This document shows, in pieces, positions 8,112 through 17,181 of a stretch of DNA of 48,670 nucleotides. The stretch is from Lachnoanaerobaculum orale. Lineage in GTDB: Bacteria; Bacillota; Clostridia; Lachnospirales; Lachnospiraceae. Positions within the stretch are counted from its first letter, which is position 1. Each line of letters opens with the position of its first letter. The DNA lies in NCBI RefSeq assembly GCF_003862485.1, contig NZ_RRCM01000001.1, positions 667,391 through 716,060 of the forward strand. The letters run 5' to 3'. The position numbers and the translations under genes were made by a program. The notes beneath the pieces are model-generated. The model made no database searches. It had not been told where the DNA came from and saw only the letters and a list, made by a program, of their open reading frames with translations.

Positions 8112-8135
8112 AAAGCTTATGTCGACTAAAGCTTT
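8112..8135 (+). promoter_or_regulatory. Hairpin between tadC and the pilin gene
   Basis: AAAGCTT (8112-8118) pairs perfectly with AAGCTTT (8129-8135) across a 10-base loop. It lies in the 67-base gap between tadC and the pilin gene, the only sizeable gap in the early operon. It may act as an RNA processing or stabilising element that lets pilin be made in excess. That role is inferred, and the short T-run after it makes it a weak terminator at best. Confidence 0.35.
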
Positions 8136-8174
8136 TACATAAATATTATTTTGTTCAAAGAGAGGAGTAACAAG

Positions 8175-8405
8175 ATGGAAAAAATGTTTGAACTTATTGA
8201 TCTGTTCGTTATGGCACAGGCAATGAAACTTCAGGGAGCTTTGGATGCTTTCAAGAAAGAGGAGCGCGGAGCATCTGATATGGTAGCAGTTATGGTACTT
8301 ATCGTTATTATAATTGCAGTAGCAACCGTATTTAATGGAAGACTTGGCGAAATTGTTGGGCAAATATTTGATAAATTAGGTGGATTTGTTAGCGGTACTA
8401 ATTAA
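8175..8405 (+). CDS. Flp1-like type IVb pilin
   Basis: This is the probable major pilus subunit. The 76-residue protein has a 38-residue N-terminal leader, then a Gly followed by ASDMVAVMVLIVIIIAVATVF, one hydrophobic helix, and a short tail ending FVSGTN. The prepilin cleavage motif is unusual. Cleavage after Gly would leave Asp at +3 rather than the common Glu at +5, and the leader is long. The start at ATG 8175 is set by AGAGGAG 7 bases upstream. Its size and place after tadC support a pilin role. Confidence 0.8.
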   Translation: MEKMFELIDLFVMAQAMKLQGALDAFKKEERGASDMVAVMVLIVIIIAVATVFNGRLGEIVGQIFDKLGGFVSGTN

Positions 8406-8439
8406 TAATTAGTCCAATGTGTTAGCATAAGGAGGAGAT

Positions 8440-9126
8440 ATGCGAGGTAAAGATAATCGTGGTACATTGATGGTAGAAGCAGCATTGATATATCCGTTAT
8501 TCATATTTACAATAATTGCAATGCTGGTATTGGGGCTTTTAAAGCTTGAGCAGACTCTGGTACAGTTTGCTACTACAAAGATTGCTTCACAAGCGGCAAG
8601 AGAAGCTGCATATCCGGGTTACGAAAAATATCTTGCACCTGCAAGCAGCGGGATAGATATAGATGTTATCGGCTTTCCGGGAACAGACGGCGTTGACAGT
8701 TATTATAAAGAGAGAGAACTTTATGCAGGTTTTTTCAGGAGTAAGGATGAAGTTGGAAACGGTTTTGAGGAAAAACTGAATGCACTTTTACTTAAGTATA
8801 CTATGGTTAGCGGATTGACCGTAGATTCCGATATAGAGATTACCGGAATAATAACACCTACAGTGAAGGCCAATATCAAATACGGTATCAGATTACCTGA
8901 CGGATTGGCAAAGGCATTAAAGCATATAGGTGCTCCGGAAAATCTGGAACTTCAGGAGTCGAGCTACGCATTCTCCTCCAATGCAACAGAATTTGTTAGA
9001 GATATCGACCTGGGGGCTGACCTTATAGACTTTCTTTTGGAGAAGTTTAATCTGAAAGAAAGGGTCGATGTCTATGTAAATAAACTAAAGACATTAAGAG
9101 ATAAACTGGGCGGAACAGGCAGGTGA
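8440..9126 (+). CDS. TadE-like minor pilin
   Basis: This is a probable pseudopilin of the Tad pilus. The N-terminus reads RG|TLMVEAALIYPLFIF, a textbook prepilin motif with Gly before the cut and Glu at +5. It is followed by one long hydrophobic helix and about 185 residues exposed outside the membrane. Total length is 228 residues. A strong AAGGAGGAG site precedes ATG 8440. It is probably cleaved by the prepilin peptidase encoded at 15240. Confidence 0.85.
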   Translation: MRGKDNRGTLMVEAALIYPLFIFTIIAMLVLGLLKLEQTLVQFATTKIASQAAREAAYPGYEKYLAPASSGIDIDVIGFPGTDGVDSYYKERELYAGFFRSKDEVGNGFEEKLNALLLKYTMVSGLTVDSDIEITGIITPTVKANIKYGIRLPDGLAKALKHIGAPENLELQESSYAFSSNATEFVRDIDLGADLIDFLLEKFNLKERVDVYVNKLKTLRDKLGGTGR

Positions 9127-9130
9127 CAAT

Positions 9131-12100
9131 ATGAAAATCTTTTATAACAAACACGGTTCGCTAACCGTATTTATGTCACTTATTTTAACAGCAGTTATGA
9201 TATTTACTACTGTTTTAATAGATGGCGGCAGAATAATACTTGCCAGAAATGTAGTATCGGGTGCAGGAGATATGGCACTTAATGCAGGGTTGACATATTA
9301 TAATTCTGTACTTCAGGATACATACGGACTCTTTGCGATTTCTAAGGATATGGATGATTTAAAGGAAAATCTGGAGGTATACTTTGAAGCTACATTAAAA
9401 AGCAGCGGCCTGCATGATCAAGGCTTAGTGAAAGAACTTGTTGATATAGCATTATCAGGAAGTAATGGAGATGAAATCTCAGATATTATGAAAATGAAAC
9501 TTGCTGACGGAGGCTTTGAAGTAAGCCAGGCGGCAGGTGCAAATCTCTCCAATGCAAATATATTAAGGGCACAGGTACTTGACTATATGAAGTACAGAGC
9601 ACCGGCGGTTATAGGATATGGATTCTTGGAGAAAATGAATATTCTAAAATCATTGCCGGCTCAACAAAAGGCATTGGAAGATAAAAAGGATTACGAAAAA
9701 AAGCTAAAGGATATACAAAATCTGTGTTTAGAAATATATAAGCTTTCCAGAGAATATGAGGATTATCTTATAGAAACAGATGCTCCTACATGGAAGTTCA
9801 AGACTCCGTTCGAGATTAAAGAACAGGTATATAGAGATGGTGACAGAAATTTTCTACATGCTACAAGAGACGCAATAGCATATGTTCAGGTGGAAAAGCT
9901 TAAGGAACTTGGGACAGATAAGTACTGGCGTTATGATGATAAAAATGATGATAATCCTCTTGGAGACAGTTTGGAGTTATCTAAGCAATATTTTGCAAGT
10001 GATATTGCTCAATTGAGTGCGGATTTTTATGCAGTTTACAGTCCATCTGTACATAATGATCAACATAGCGCCCGTATACTGGATAAATCTTCTTTAGAGT
10101 ATAATAGATTTAAAGATTACGTAACATATTATAAAAAATACGATGAGGAGAAAGAAAAATTCCATCGTGTTAATAAAAATTATAGATTACGTGAAAAAAA
10201 ACATAATGAACTTATAGATGGATTTGAAAAACAACTTGCAGAATTAGATGAAGATGATGATGGGTCCTCTATAATAGATGCTGAAAATGAAGAAAATCAA
10301 AAATGGACGGAGCTGTATAATTGGTATTGGGATGATTTTGTCGGTGATTGGAGTGCAAATGGTGTAAAAGAAGCAATTCCGGCAGAGTATGGAACGGTAA
10401 CAGCATATCAAGCAGGTCCTGTTCCTTTTGGACCGAATTACAATGTAAATAATCTTAGAGATAAATATCTAAAAGATCTAAAGGCGGATATTAAAATTTT
10501 GGCTATACCGCCTATGAGAAAAGCAAGAGATTATTATGTGTGGTTTGGAGGATTAAAAGAAAAGGCTGAGGGTATAAAAGAAAAACTTGAAGAATTAAAA
10601 TCAGCCTCGGAAGAATTGCAAAAGATAGCTGATAACTGGAATATAGATATCAATAATATGGCAGAGTCGGGTGTAAAAAATGATATGCATCAGGACTATT
10701 CCACTAAGACTAAGGCAGTTATAGAGGGATATGTTGATCAAATGATTAACACATTCAAGTATTCAATAGACTATTCAAATAAGGTTATTACAAATCTTCA
10801 ACAGTTTAATTATGCAGGTATAACACCTGCGACTTCCGGGGAATCTGACGATCAGTGGATAGATAGAATAATATCCTATGTATCAAATTTAACAAATGAG
10901 GATAATCTTACTACTACTGAGGAGGTGGTTTCAAAGCAGGAAGCATTACATACCTTAGGAGCATATATACCTACAGAGGACAGCAGCCTTTTATTTATGG
11001 GATTTGAAAGCAATATACCTGAAAAGATAAAAAAAGTTGTTGAAACGAAAGAAAACGCAAAGGGATACAAGGTGGTAGATTCGGAATTTGAATACAAGGA
11101 TCCGAAGCTTAGAAATTTCCTTGGAGTGGAATGTTACGATGTCGATTCTACATTGGGTGGAACAACCGGTACTGACGGAAAATACTATGTAGACCCGCTC
11201 TTTGCCTTTCTTGAGAAAAACAGTATGGCGACAAAGCCTGAGGGTGATTCGGAGAAGAAAAGTCAGAGAGATAATATGATTAAAGGCTCCGGTATTGATA
11301 ATACACCTGAACCTGTAGAAATAAGCGGCGCACAAATAGCTAATGTAATGAATACAAGTGCGCAGGCTGCACAGATAATGGATGCAAACTCTGCGGAATC
11401 ATTACAAAACGGCGGTGCGGATAAGCTGGCGGATAATGCTTTGAAAACATCAAAAGAAGCTATTTCGGGATTTGACAAAATAGGCGATATTCTTGTTGGT
11501 GGAAGAGATAAGCTATACCTTATGGCATACACCACGACAATGTTCAGCTGCTATACGACCAACAGAGAAGAAGGTGGAGGTAAAAATGAAAAGACATTAT
11601 CAGGTGTGCCTTTCAGCGAAAAAAACAATGAAGCCTACAGGGCGGAGCAGGAGTATATACTTCTTGGAAACCCCGACTTAAAAGCTAATGTAAACGGAGT
11701 AAAGGCAAGAATATTCGGAGTGAGATTTTTGCTGAACGCCATATATGCATATACCAGTGACAGTGAACTACGAAATGAGACATTTGCAATGGCTACCGCC
11801 ATAGCCGGTTGGACAGGATTCGGAGTTCCGATAGTACAAAATGTTTTGTTGCTTGCATCGGCGCTTACTGAGAGTGTATTGGATGTAAATGATTTGGTAT
11901 CAGGAAAGACTGTAGCATTATATAAGAATCCAAGTGTATGGAGAGCGAGATATGCCAGAGGAATAGTACAGGCGGCGGCTAAGACTGCGGCAAATACACT
12001 GTATAAAAAGATGAATGAGTATACTGATGATGCCAAAGAGGAGTTTGATGAAACGCTTGATAAGTATGTAGATAATATGGTAGATACATCTACAGATACT

Positions 12101-12973
12101 ATTATAACGTCCATACAGACGCCTATACAGGAAAAGATACTGTGGTGTACGGCACAGGTGGGAGATGCCAGAGACGGACTGGAAGATAGACTGAAGACTG
12201 CACTTAAGGAAAGTTTTGATAAAATGCAGGCTGATCTGGAAGCTGAGGTGGCAACCGGAGGTTTGGTTGCACAGGCTAAACTTAAGGCATTTAAGGTTAT
12301 TAACACTGATGAAAGTCGTAATAAACTTGTAGAGACAGTTATGCAGACAGCAGGAATTGATAAGGATAATGTCAATCAATTAACAGACAGTATAAATAAT
12401 AGTATTGAACTGTTTTTTAAAGGTAAAAAACAGAAGTTAGAAGATGCAATTCATTCCATAATTGACAGAAGTCAGCTTAAAGATAAGCTTAAGAACGGTG
12501 TAGGTAGTGCTCTTGATGCTGCAAACAGCAGTGCGCAGGAAGCTATAAATAATAAGATAAATGAGTTCAACAAAGAATTTGAAGGTGCAGGCGGGGATGC
12601 TCTTGCTATAGGAGACGGAAATAATAAGCTTGAGCTTAACGGCTTTGATAAGACCAAGGCAAGTACCTTTGAGATGAGCTACAGAGATTATCTTATGGTA
12701 TTCCTTTCAATACAGTACTTGATAGATGAACAGAGTGTAATCTGCAGGATGGGAAATCTTATACAGACCAATGCAAGTAAGGAAGGTTCACTTTACTATG
12801 CAGGAGAAGGATTCTCTATGCAAAATGCTACAGTGCTTCTGCAGGTAAAAGCCGACACACAGATAAAGCCTGTGTTTATGAACTTGAAGGCTTTTAACAA
12901 TAATAATGAGAAATTTATGTTGGATGGTCAATTCGGTTATCCTATAAATTATAAGGGTGTATTAGGATACTAA
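9131..12973 (+). CDS. DUF5702-type giant TadG-like protein
   Basis: The N-terminus HGSLTVFMSLILTAVMIFTTVLIDGGRIILARN resembles TadG/DUF5702 proteins of Firmicute Tad loci: one membrane helix, then a large extracellular part. At 1280 residues it is very large for a pilus accessory protein. Most of it is helical and charge-rich, with probable coiled-coil stretches (about 180-225, 470-510 and 980-1120). A hydrophobic patch lies near 870-920 (FAMATAIAGWTGFGVPIVQNVLLLASAL). Glu at +5 of the prepilin motif is replaced by Phe, so processing by the peptidase is uncertain. It starts 4 bases after the tadE-like stop. It may be a minor pilin, a tip protein or a wall-spanning scaffold; its exact role is unknown. 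Confidence 0.75.
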   Translation: MKIFYNKHGSLTVFMSLILTAVMIFTTVLIDGGRIILARNVVSGAGDMALNAGLTYYNSVLQDTYGLFAISKDMDDLKENLEVYFEATLKSSGLHDQGLVKELVDIALSGSNGDEISDIMKMKLADGGFEVSQAAGANLSNANILRAQVLDYMKYRAPAVIGYGFLEKMNILKSLPAQQKALEDKKDYEKKLKDIQNLCLEIYKLSREYEDYLIETDAPTWKFKTPFEIKEQVYRDGDRNFLHATRDAIAYVQVEKLKELGTDKYWRYDDKNDDNPLGDSLELSKQYFASDIAQLSADFYAVYSPSVHNDQHSARILDKSSLEYNRFKDYVTYYKKYDEEKEKFHRVNKNYRLREKKHNELIDGFEKQLAELDEDDDGSSIIDAENEENQKWTELYNWYWDDFVGDWSANGVKEAIPAEYGTVTAYQAGPVPFGPNYNVNNLRDKYLKDLKADIKILAIPPMRKARDYYVWFGGLKEKAEGIKEKLEELKSASEELQKIADNWNIDINNMAESGVKNDMHQDYSTKTKAVIEGYVDQMINTFKYSIDYSNKVITNLQQFNYAGITPATSGESDDQWIDRIISYVSNLTNEDNLTTTEEVVSKQEALHTLGAYIPTEDSSLLFMGFESNIPEKIKKVVETKENAKGYKVVDSEFEYKDPKLRNFLGVECYDVDSTLGGTTGTDGKYYVDPLFAFLEKNSMATKPEGDSEKKSQRDNMIKGSGIDNTPEPVEISGAQIANVMNTSAQAAQIMDANSAESLQNGGADKLADNALKTSKEAISGFDKIGDILVGGRDKLYLMAYTTTMFSCYTTNREEGGGKNEKTLSGVPFSEKNNEAYRAEQEYILLGNPDLKANVNGVKARIFGVRFLLNAIYAYTSDSELRNETFAMATAIAGWTGFGVPIVQNVLLLASALTESVLDVNDLVSGKTVALYKNPSVWRARYARGIVQAAAKTAANTLYKKMNEYTDDAKEEFDETLDKYVDNMVDTSTDTIITSIQTPIQEKILWCTAQVGDARDGLEDRLKTALKESFDKMQADLEAEVATGGLVAQAKLKAFKVINTDESRNKLVETVMQTAGIDKDNVNQLTDSINNSIELFFKGKKQKLEDAIHSIIDRSQLKDKLKNGVGSALDAANSSAQEAINNKINEFNKEFEGAGGDALAIGDGNNKLELNGFDKTKASTFEMSYRDYLMVFLSIQYLIDEQSVICRMGNLIQTNASKEGSLYYAGEGFSMQNATVLLQVKADTQIKPVFMNLKAFNNNNEKFMLDGQFGYPINYKGVLGY

Positions 12974-13007
12974 ATATGGAGGAAGCCTTTTAGGCAAAAT
13001 TAAGAAG

Positions 13008-13850
13008 ATGAAAAATGTAAAAAAAATGTTGCTTATCGGTGTATTGGCTACAGCAAGTATTATCGGAAGCGGATGTGGTAAGTCTGATACAAGTACAGGC
13101 AGTACTGCAACCGGTGAAACTACTGCAAAAGAGAGTAAGGTGGAGGAAACCACAAAAAAGCCGGCTAAGAAAAAAGAGTTTGAATATGGTGTAACACTTG
13201 GAACTATAGGTGGAATGGACCTTATGGCAGACCGTGAATTTCCCAAGGCGGGTTATTTTGGAACAAATGAGCTTGTATTAGGATTTGAGGAGAATAAGGG
13301 TGAACCGGCATCATGTTTTTATCAACGTGAATGTACTGATAAAACATCAGCGGAAGAAGTATGGCATGTAGAATATAGTGAGGACTTGGAGAAAATACCT
13401 GGAATATTAAAGGGTTTGACGACTTTATGGGATGATTTTGTAGCTGATGATAGATTGTTTTATATGTACTCTGCACAGCAGTATGAAGTAATTGTAGATA
13501 ATACTGAAAAGGTTACTTATAACGGTGTAGACTTTATAAAAGAAGAAGGTCATATAGATGTAACAAGAAAAGATCCTTCCAATACCAGATATCCTGAACT
13601 GGTTAGGGGCAAATATATAGCATATTATTACTTCAGTCCTGAAGGTGCCGGTTCAAATCCTGCCGATGATAACCAAGGTTATGGAATGGGTATGGCAATA
13701 TGGGGTGTAAGACCTGTAGATATGTCGGATGAAGCTGAAGCAAAGACTATGGAAGAAAACTATGAGAAACTGAAAAAATCAACAACAGCTTCTATGGAAA
13801 CATTGATAAGCTTAGATGACTACTGGAAGATTGATAAAAAATTCTATTAA
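13008..13850 (+). CDS. Lipoprotein of the Tad locus
   Basis: The 280-residue protein has a short basic N-terminus, a hydrophobic stretch and the lipobox IIGSGC with Cys23 as the lipidation site. A Ser/Thr/Lys-rich linker (about 25-60) follows. The rest (FEYGVTLGTIGGMDLMADREF onward) matches no family I recognise. It should sit on the outer face of the membrane. Its place between the DUF5702 protein and a second TadE-like gene suggests a pilus assembly accessory. Confidence 0.75.
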   Translation: MKNVKKMLLIGVLATASIIGSGCGKSDTSTGSTATGETTAKESKVEETTKKPAKKKEFEYGVTLGTIGGMDLMADREFPKAGYFGTNELVLGFEENKGEPASCFYQRECTDKTSAEEVWHVEYSEDLEKIPGILKGLTTLWDDFVADDRLFYMYSAQQYEVIVDNTEKVTYNGVDFIKEEGHIDVTRKDPSNTRYPELVRGKYIAYYYFSPEGAGSNPADDNQGYGMGMAIWGVRPVDMSDEAEAKTMEENYEKLKKSTTASMETLISLDDYWKIDKKFY

Positions 13851-13913
13851 AATACCCGGGACAAATAGTCTTGATTTAAGCAGTTTTATCTGACCACACT
13901 AAGGAGCAAACTA

Positions 13914-15227
13914 ATGGATAGAGATAGGCAAAGAGGTATTCTTACAGTAGAAGCCAGTCTTATACTTTTGATTTTTATTGCGGCGTATATAGCGCTTCTA
14001 AGTATGATGAATGTATACAGGGCATATACTTGTATACAGAATGCTATAGACCAGACCGCAAAGCAGGTGTCCGAATATGCTTATATAGCCAAGAAACTTG
14101 GAGTACATAATATAGGACAGACTGCGTCGGATGAGTCGGGTGAGTTTACCGATAAGACAAAGAAAATGTTAAATACTATACAGGTATTCTTCAATGCCAG
14201 CGCAAACGGACTTGAAAATGCGACGAATGTGACTTCAAACATATTGAATGAAGGATCTGAACAATATCCTGAAGATATATTATCTCAAATGAACAGTGTG
14301 GGACAGAGTGCACAGGAGATATATGATGCAGGACAAGCCATGCATACTTCTGTCAGCGACTATTTTTCTGATGAAAAAGCTATTTTCAACGGTATATTGG
14401 CTGTCATAAAAGACGGAGCATATGATGCGGTAAAGCTGGCGGTTGCAATGCCGATAAGCAGAGCAGTTACCAATAAGTACTTACAGGGCTTTCCAAACGG
14501 GTATTTGGAAAACCTTGGAGTACAGGGTGGAAAAAACGGAATAAATTATTGGGGATCAAGTTTCTTTTTGGATATGCAAAGCATTGAAATATGTGCCACA
14601 TACAAGATAAGAATTCCGCTTCCGTTTATAGATAAGTATGATTTTACATTGAAAAACACTGCATCCACCAGAGCATGGATTGGAGACGGAAGCTTTAATG
14701 AGCCGAATGAGACAGGTGGAGAGGCTGCAGGTGCCGCACTTGAAGACGGTGCAGATGAAGTACCGGGAGAAGAAGACAATTTTGACAATGTAACTCCGGT
14801 AGTAACACCTAGCAACAGACTGGGTATTCCTGCTTCCGTATGGGATAAGAATACCAAGGAGAGAGGCGAAGAGATAAGTAATTACGACAATACAGTCGTA
14901 AAGAGAAATTTAGATTCCGCTGAATTTAAAGATATAAGTATATATAATGCATCCGAGGGTTATATCGCAAGGACTCATAGTATGGATACCGACCTTGTAG
15001 AGTATCAGGACGGTAAGAAGTTTTTGAGTGCTATAAAAAAGGATATGAAGAGACTTAAAAACTTCAGTGGGCAGGGAGATGTCACACCGGATAAGTATAA
15101 TACAAAGTATTATTATCTTGTAGTCAAAAATAAAGACCTGAGTGTTGATCAACAAAAGGCAATAATACTTGCAACGGAATATGCAAGAGAAAACGGTATG
15201 GTGCTTAAACTATATACCACAGAATAG
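13914..15227 (+). CDS. TadE/TadG-like pseudopilin, 437 residues
   Basis: The N-terminus reads RG|ILTVEASLILLIFIAAYIALL, again with Gly before the cut, Glu at +5 and a single hydrophobic helix. This is the second protein in the operon with a canonical prepilin motif. The extracellular part carries a Gly/Glu/Asp-rich spacer (about 265-295) and a C-terminal domain (about 320-437) I do not recognise. An AAGGAGC site precedes ATG 13914. It is probably a substrate of the adjacent prepilin peptidase. Confidence 0.75.
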   Translation: MDRDRQRGILTVEASLILLIFIAAYIALLSMMNVYRAYTCIQNAIDQTAKQVSEYAYIAKKLGVHNIGQTASDESGEFTDKTKKMLNTIQVFFNASANGLENATNVTSNILNEGSEQYPEDILSQMNSVGQSAQEIYDAGQAMHTSVSDYFSDEKAIFNGILAVIKDGAYDAVKLAVAMPISRAVTNKYLQGFPNGYLENLGVQGGKNGINYWGSSFFLDMQSIEICATYKIRIPLPFIDKYDFTLKNTASTRAWIGDGSFNEPNETGGEAAGAALEDGADEVPGEEDNFDNVTPVVTPSNRLGIPASVWDKNTKERGEEISNYDNTVVKRNLDSAEFKDISIYNASEGYIARTHSMDTDLVEYQDGKKFLSAIKKDMKRLKNFSGQGDVTPDKYNTKYYYLVVKNKDLSVDQQKAIILATEYARENGMVLKLYTTE

Positions 15228-15239
15228 GAGATGCAGGCG

Positions 15240-15869
15240 ATGGCAAACTTGGCTTTTTGCGTAGTGTTTATGTTGATAGCTTACGCAATTACACTGTATA
15301 TATACAAAAAAAGATATGGCAAAGTAGATTCTAAACAGAATATATTTTTTATAATTACTTATTTGTTGATAGGAATTGCTGTAGGTATATTATATAAGGT
15401 ATATGCTTATAATCTTATCAAGTCATTTAAGGCTTTGATTATAATATCTGTATCTTTGATTATTGCAGGTATTGATCATAGAGAGAAGATAATACCGAAT
15501 GAGGCAGTTGTATTTATACTGGGCATTGCCTGTATATTTATTTTGATTAATGTTTTTACAAATCCTGTTGAGGCACTGGCTATTTTTATAGATTCAACTG
15601 TTGCACTTCTGATAGGTGCCGGAGTTTTTGCACTAAGTAAGGCAGTCAGTAAAAACGGTGTCGGAATGGGAGATGTAAAGCTTGTAGGAGCATTGGGATT
15701 TTATTTAAGAACCTATACTTTGATGGGAGTTCTGATAGTATCGCTTGTATCAATTGCATTGTATGGATTGTTTAAGGTATGTACAAAAAAGGCTACTACA
15801 AAGGATGAGATACCTTTTGCACCTTTTATTGCTTTCGGTTTAACAACTTGCATGATTTTGGGATTTTAG
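15240..15869 (+). CDS. Prepilin peptidase, A24 family (TadV/CpaA type)
   Basis: This polytopic membrane aspartic protease cleaves the leaders of the Flp and TadE-like prepilins. The two catalytic aspartates are visible: Asp79 in GIDHREKIIPN and Asp145 in the GMGDVKLVGALG motif. About six membrane helices are predicted. The N-methylation domain of longer type IV peptidases is absent, as is usual in Tad systems. The start is ATG 15240, 9 bases after AGGAG. The in-frame ATG at 15231 directly abuts that site and is unlikely. Confidence 0.92.
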   Translation: MANLAFCVVFMLIAYAITLYIYKKRYGKVDSKQNIFFIITYLLIGIAVGILYKVYAYNLIKSFKALIIISVSLIIAGIDHREKIIPNEAVVFILGIACIFILINVFTNPVEALAIFIDSTVALLIGAGVFALSKAVSKNGVGMGDVKLVGALGFYLRTYTLMGVLIVSLVSIALYGLFKVCTKKATTKDEIPFAPFIAFGLTTCMILGF

Positions 15870-15878
15870 GAGCTGTAT

Positions 15879-17171
15879 ATGACAATGAAAAAAATACTGG
15901 TACCGGTAATAATATTATTGTTGGTACTTGGTTGGGGCAATATAATAGGCGGAAATGCAAGCAAACATAAAAAGTATAATGAATATATGGCAAAAGCCAA
16001 AGCGCTGGATGAAAAAGAAATTTATATAGATGCTCTGGATCAATATAAAAATGCACTTGAATTTACAGAGAATAAGTTCCCGGTGGAAGAGGCGATTCTT
16101 GATGATTATCTTAATTTAAAGAAGTATAATGACTTTGAGAAACAGGGCAGTATGATTTTGGAAAATTATAATTACCCTAGAGATATAACAAAGAAAATCG
16201 TAGATTATTATATAGACAGGAAACAAAGTGCAAATGCTCTGAAAGTTGTAAACGCCTATCTTGAAAGACAACCTAAGGATGATGATTTTTTGGAACTTCA
16301 GGGTAAGCTGAGGGGAATATACACGGAAGTCTACTTTGCAGGAGCGTCTATAGACGAGTATTATAACGGGTTTTACGTGTTTACAGATGACGAGAAAAAG
16401 GGCTTGATGAAGTCTGACGGCACTGAAAAAATAAAAGCTACATATGATGAAATATCACCATATGGTAAGGAGCCGAATTATGCTGCAGTGTGTGGGGACG
16501 GTGCTTGGTATTATGTAGATAAAAACGGATATAAGAAGCTTGTACCTGATTTTAAAGTAGATTCACTTGGTGTATTTGGAAACAAACTGGCTCCTTATAA
16601 AACAGCTGAGAGTTATTCTTATATAGATGAGTATGCAAACAAGGCGACCGAGTTGACCTATGATTTTGCAGGCGGATTTGCAAATAAGAGAGCTGCAGTA
16701 AAAAAAGATGGCAAATGGGCTGTTATAAAGAATGATTTTTCACAGGTTACGGACTTTATATATGATGATGTGTTGGTTGATGATTTCGGATTTGCCACGT
16801 CACAGAATGTATATATAGCAAAGCTTGACGGTAAATATCATATTTTCGATTTGGACGGAAATATGATTGGAAGTGAAGGTTTTGATGAGGCAAAGGCATT
16901 TATGTCTGACGACGCTACGGCTGTTAAGGTAGGCGATAAATGGGGATTTGCAAACAAGAAGGGTGAAATTGAATTGATGACCGAGTATAAGGATGCAAAG
17001 CCTTTTGCGAACGGGTTTGCGGCAGTATATGACGGTAAAAATTGGGGATATATTAATAAAAACGCTACAGTTGTTATTGATTTTGAGTTTAATGAGGCAG
17101 GTTGCTTCAACAGTAGCGGAGTAGCTTCTGTAAGGAAGGGAACCTGGAAATTTATAAAGCTTGTAGAATAG
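15879..17171 (+). CDS. WG-repeat membrane protein
   Basis: The 430-residue protein has an N-terminal membrane anchor (about 5-25) and a TPR-like helical part (about 30-145, AKALDEKEIYIDALDQYKNAL). Several WG beta-repeats follow from about 165, with units such as KDGKWAVIKN, VGDKWGFANKKG and YDGKNWGYINKN. WG repeats are found in extracytoplasmic proteins of unknown binding function. RBS AGGAG lies 6 bases before ATG 15879. It probably displays a binding platform at the membrane near the pilus. Confidence 0.8.
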   Translation: MTMKKILVPVIILLLVLGWGNIIGGNASKHKKYNEYMAKAKALDEKEIYIDALDQYKNALEFTENKFPVEEAILDDYLNLKKYNDFEKQGSMILENYNYPRDITKKIVDYYIDRKQSANALKVVNAYLERQPKDDDFLELQGKLRGIYTEVYFAGASIDEYYNGFYVFTDDEKKGLMKSDGTEKIKATYDEISPYGKEPNYAAVCGDGAWYYVDKNGYKKLVPDFKVDSLGVFGNKLAPYKTAESYSYIDEYANKATELTYDFAGGFANKRAAVKKDGKWAVIKNDFSQVTDFIYDDVLVDDFGFATSQNVYIAKLDGKYHIFDLDGNMIGSEGFDEAKAFMSDDATAVKVGDKWGFANKKGEIELMTEYKDAKPFANGFAAVYDGKNWGYINKNATVVIDFEFNEAGCFNSSGVASVRKGTWKFIKLVE

Positions 17172-17181
17172 GAGGTTTTTA

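Noticed and set aside
11635-12379. Long minus-strand frames inside the DUF5702 gene
   Set aside because: They are Ser/Leu/Ile-rich mirror images of the coding strand, without ribosome sites or promoters.
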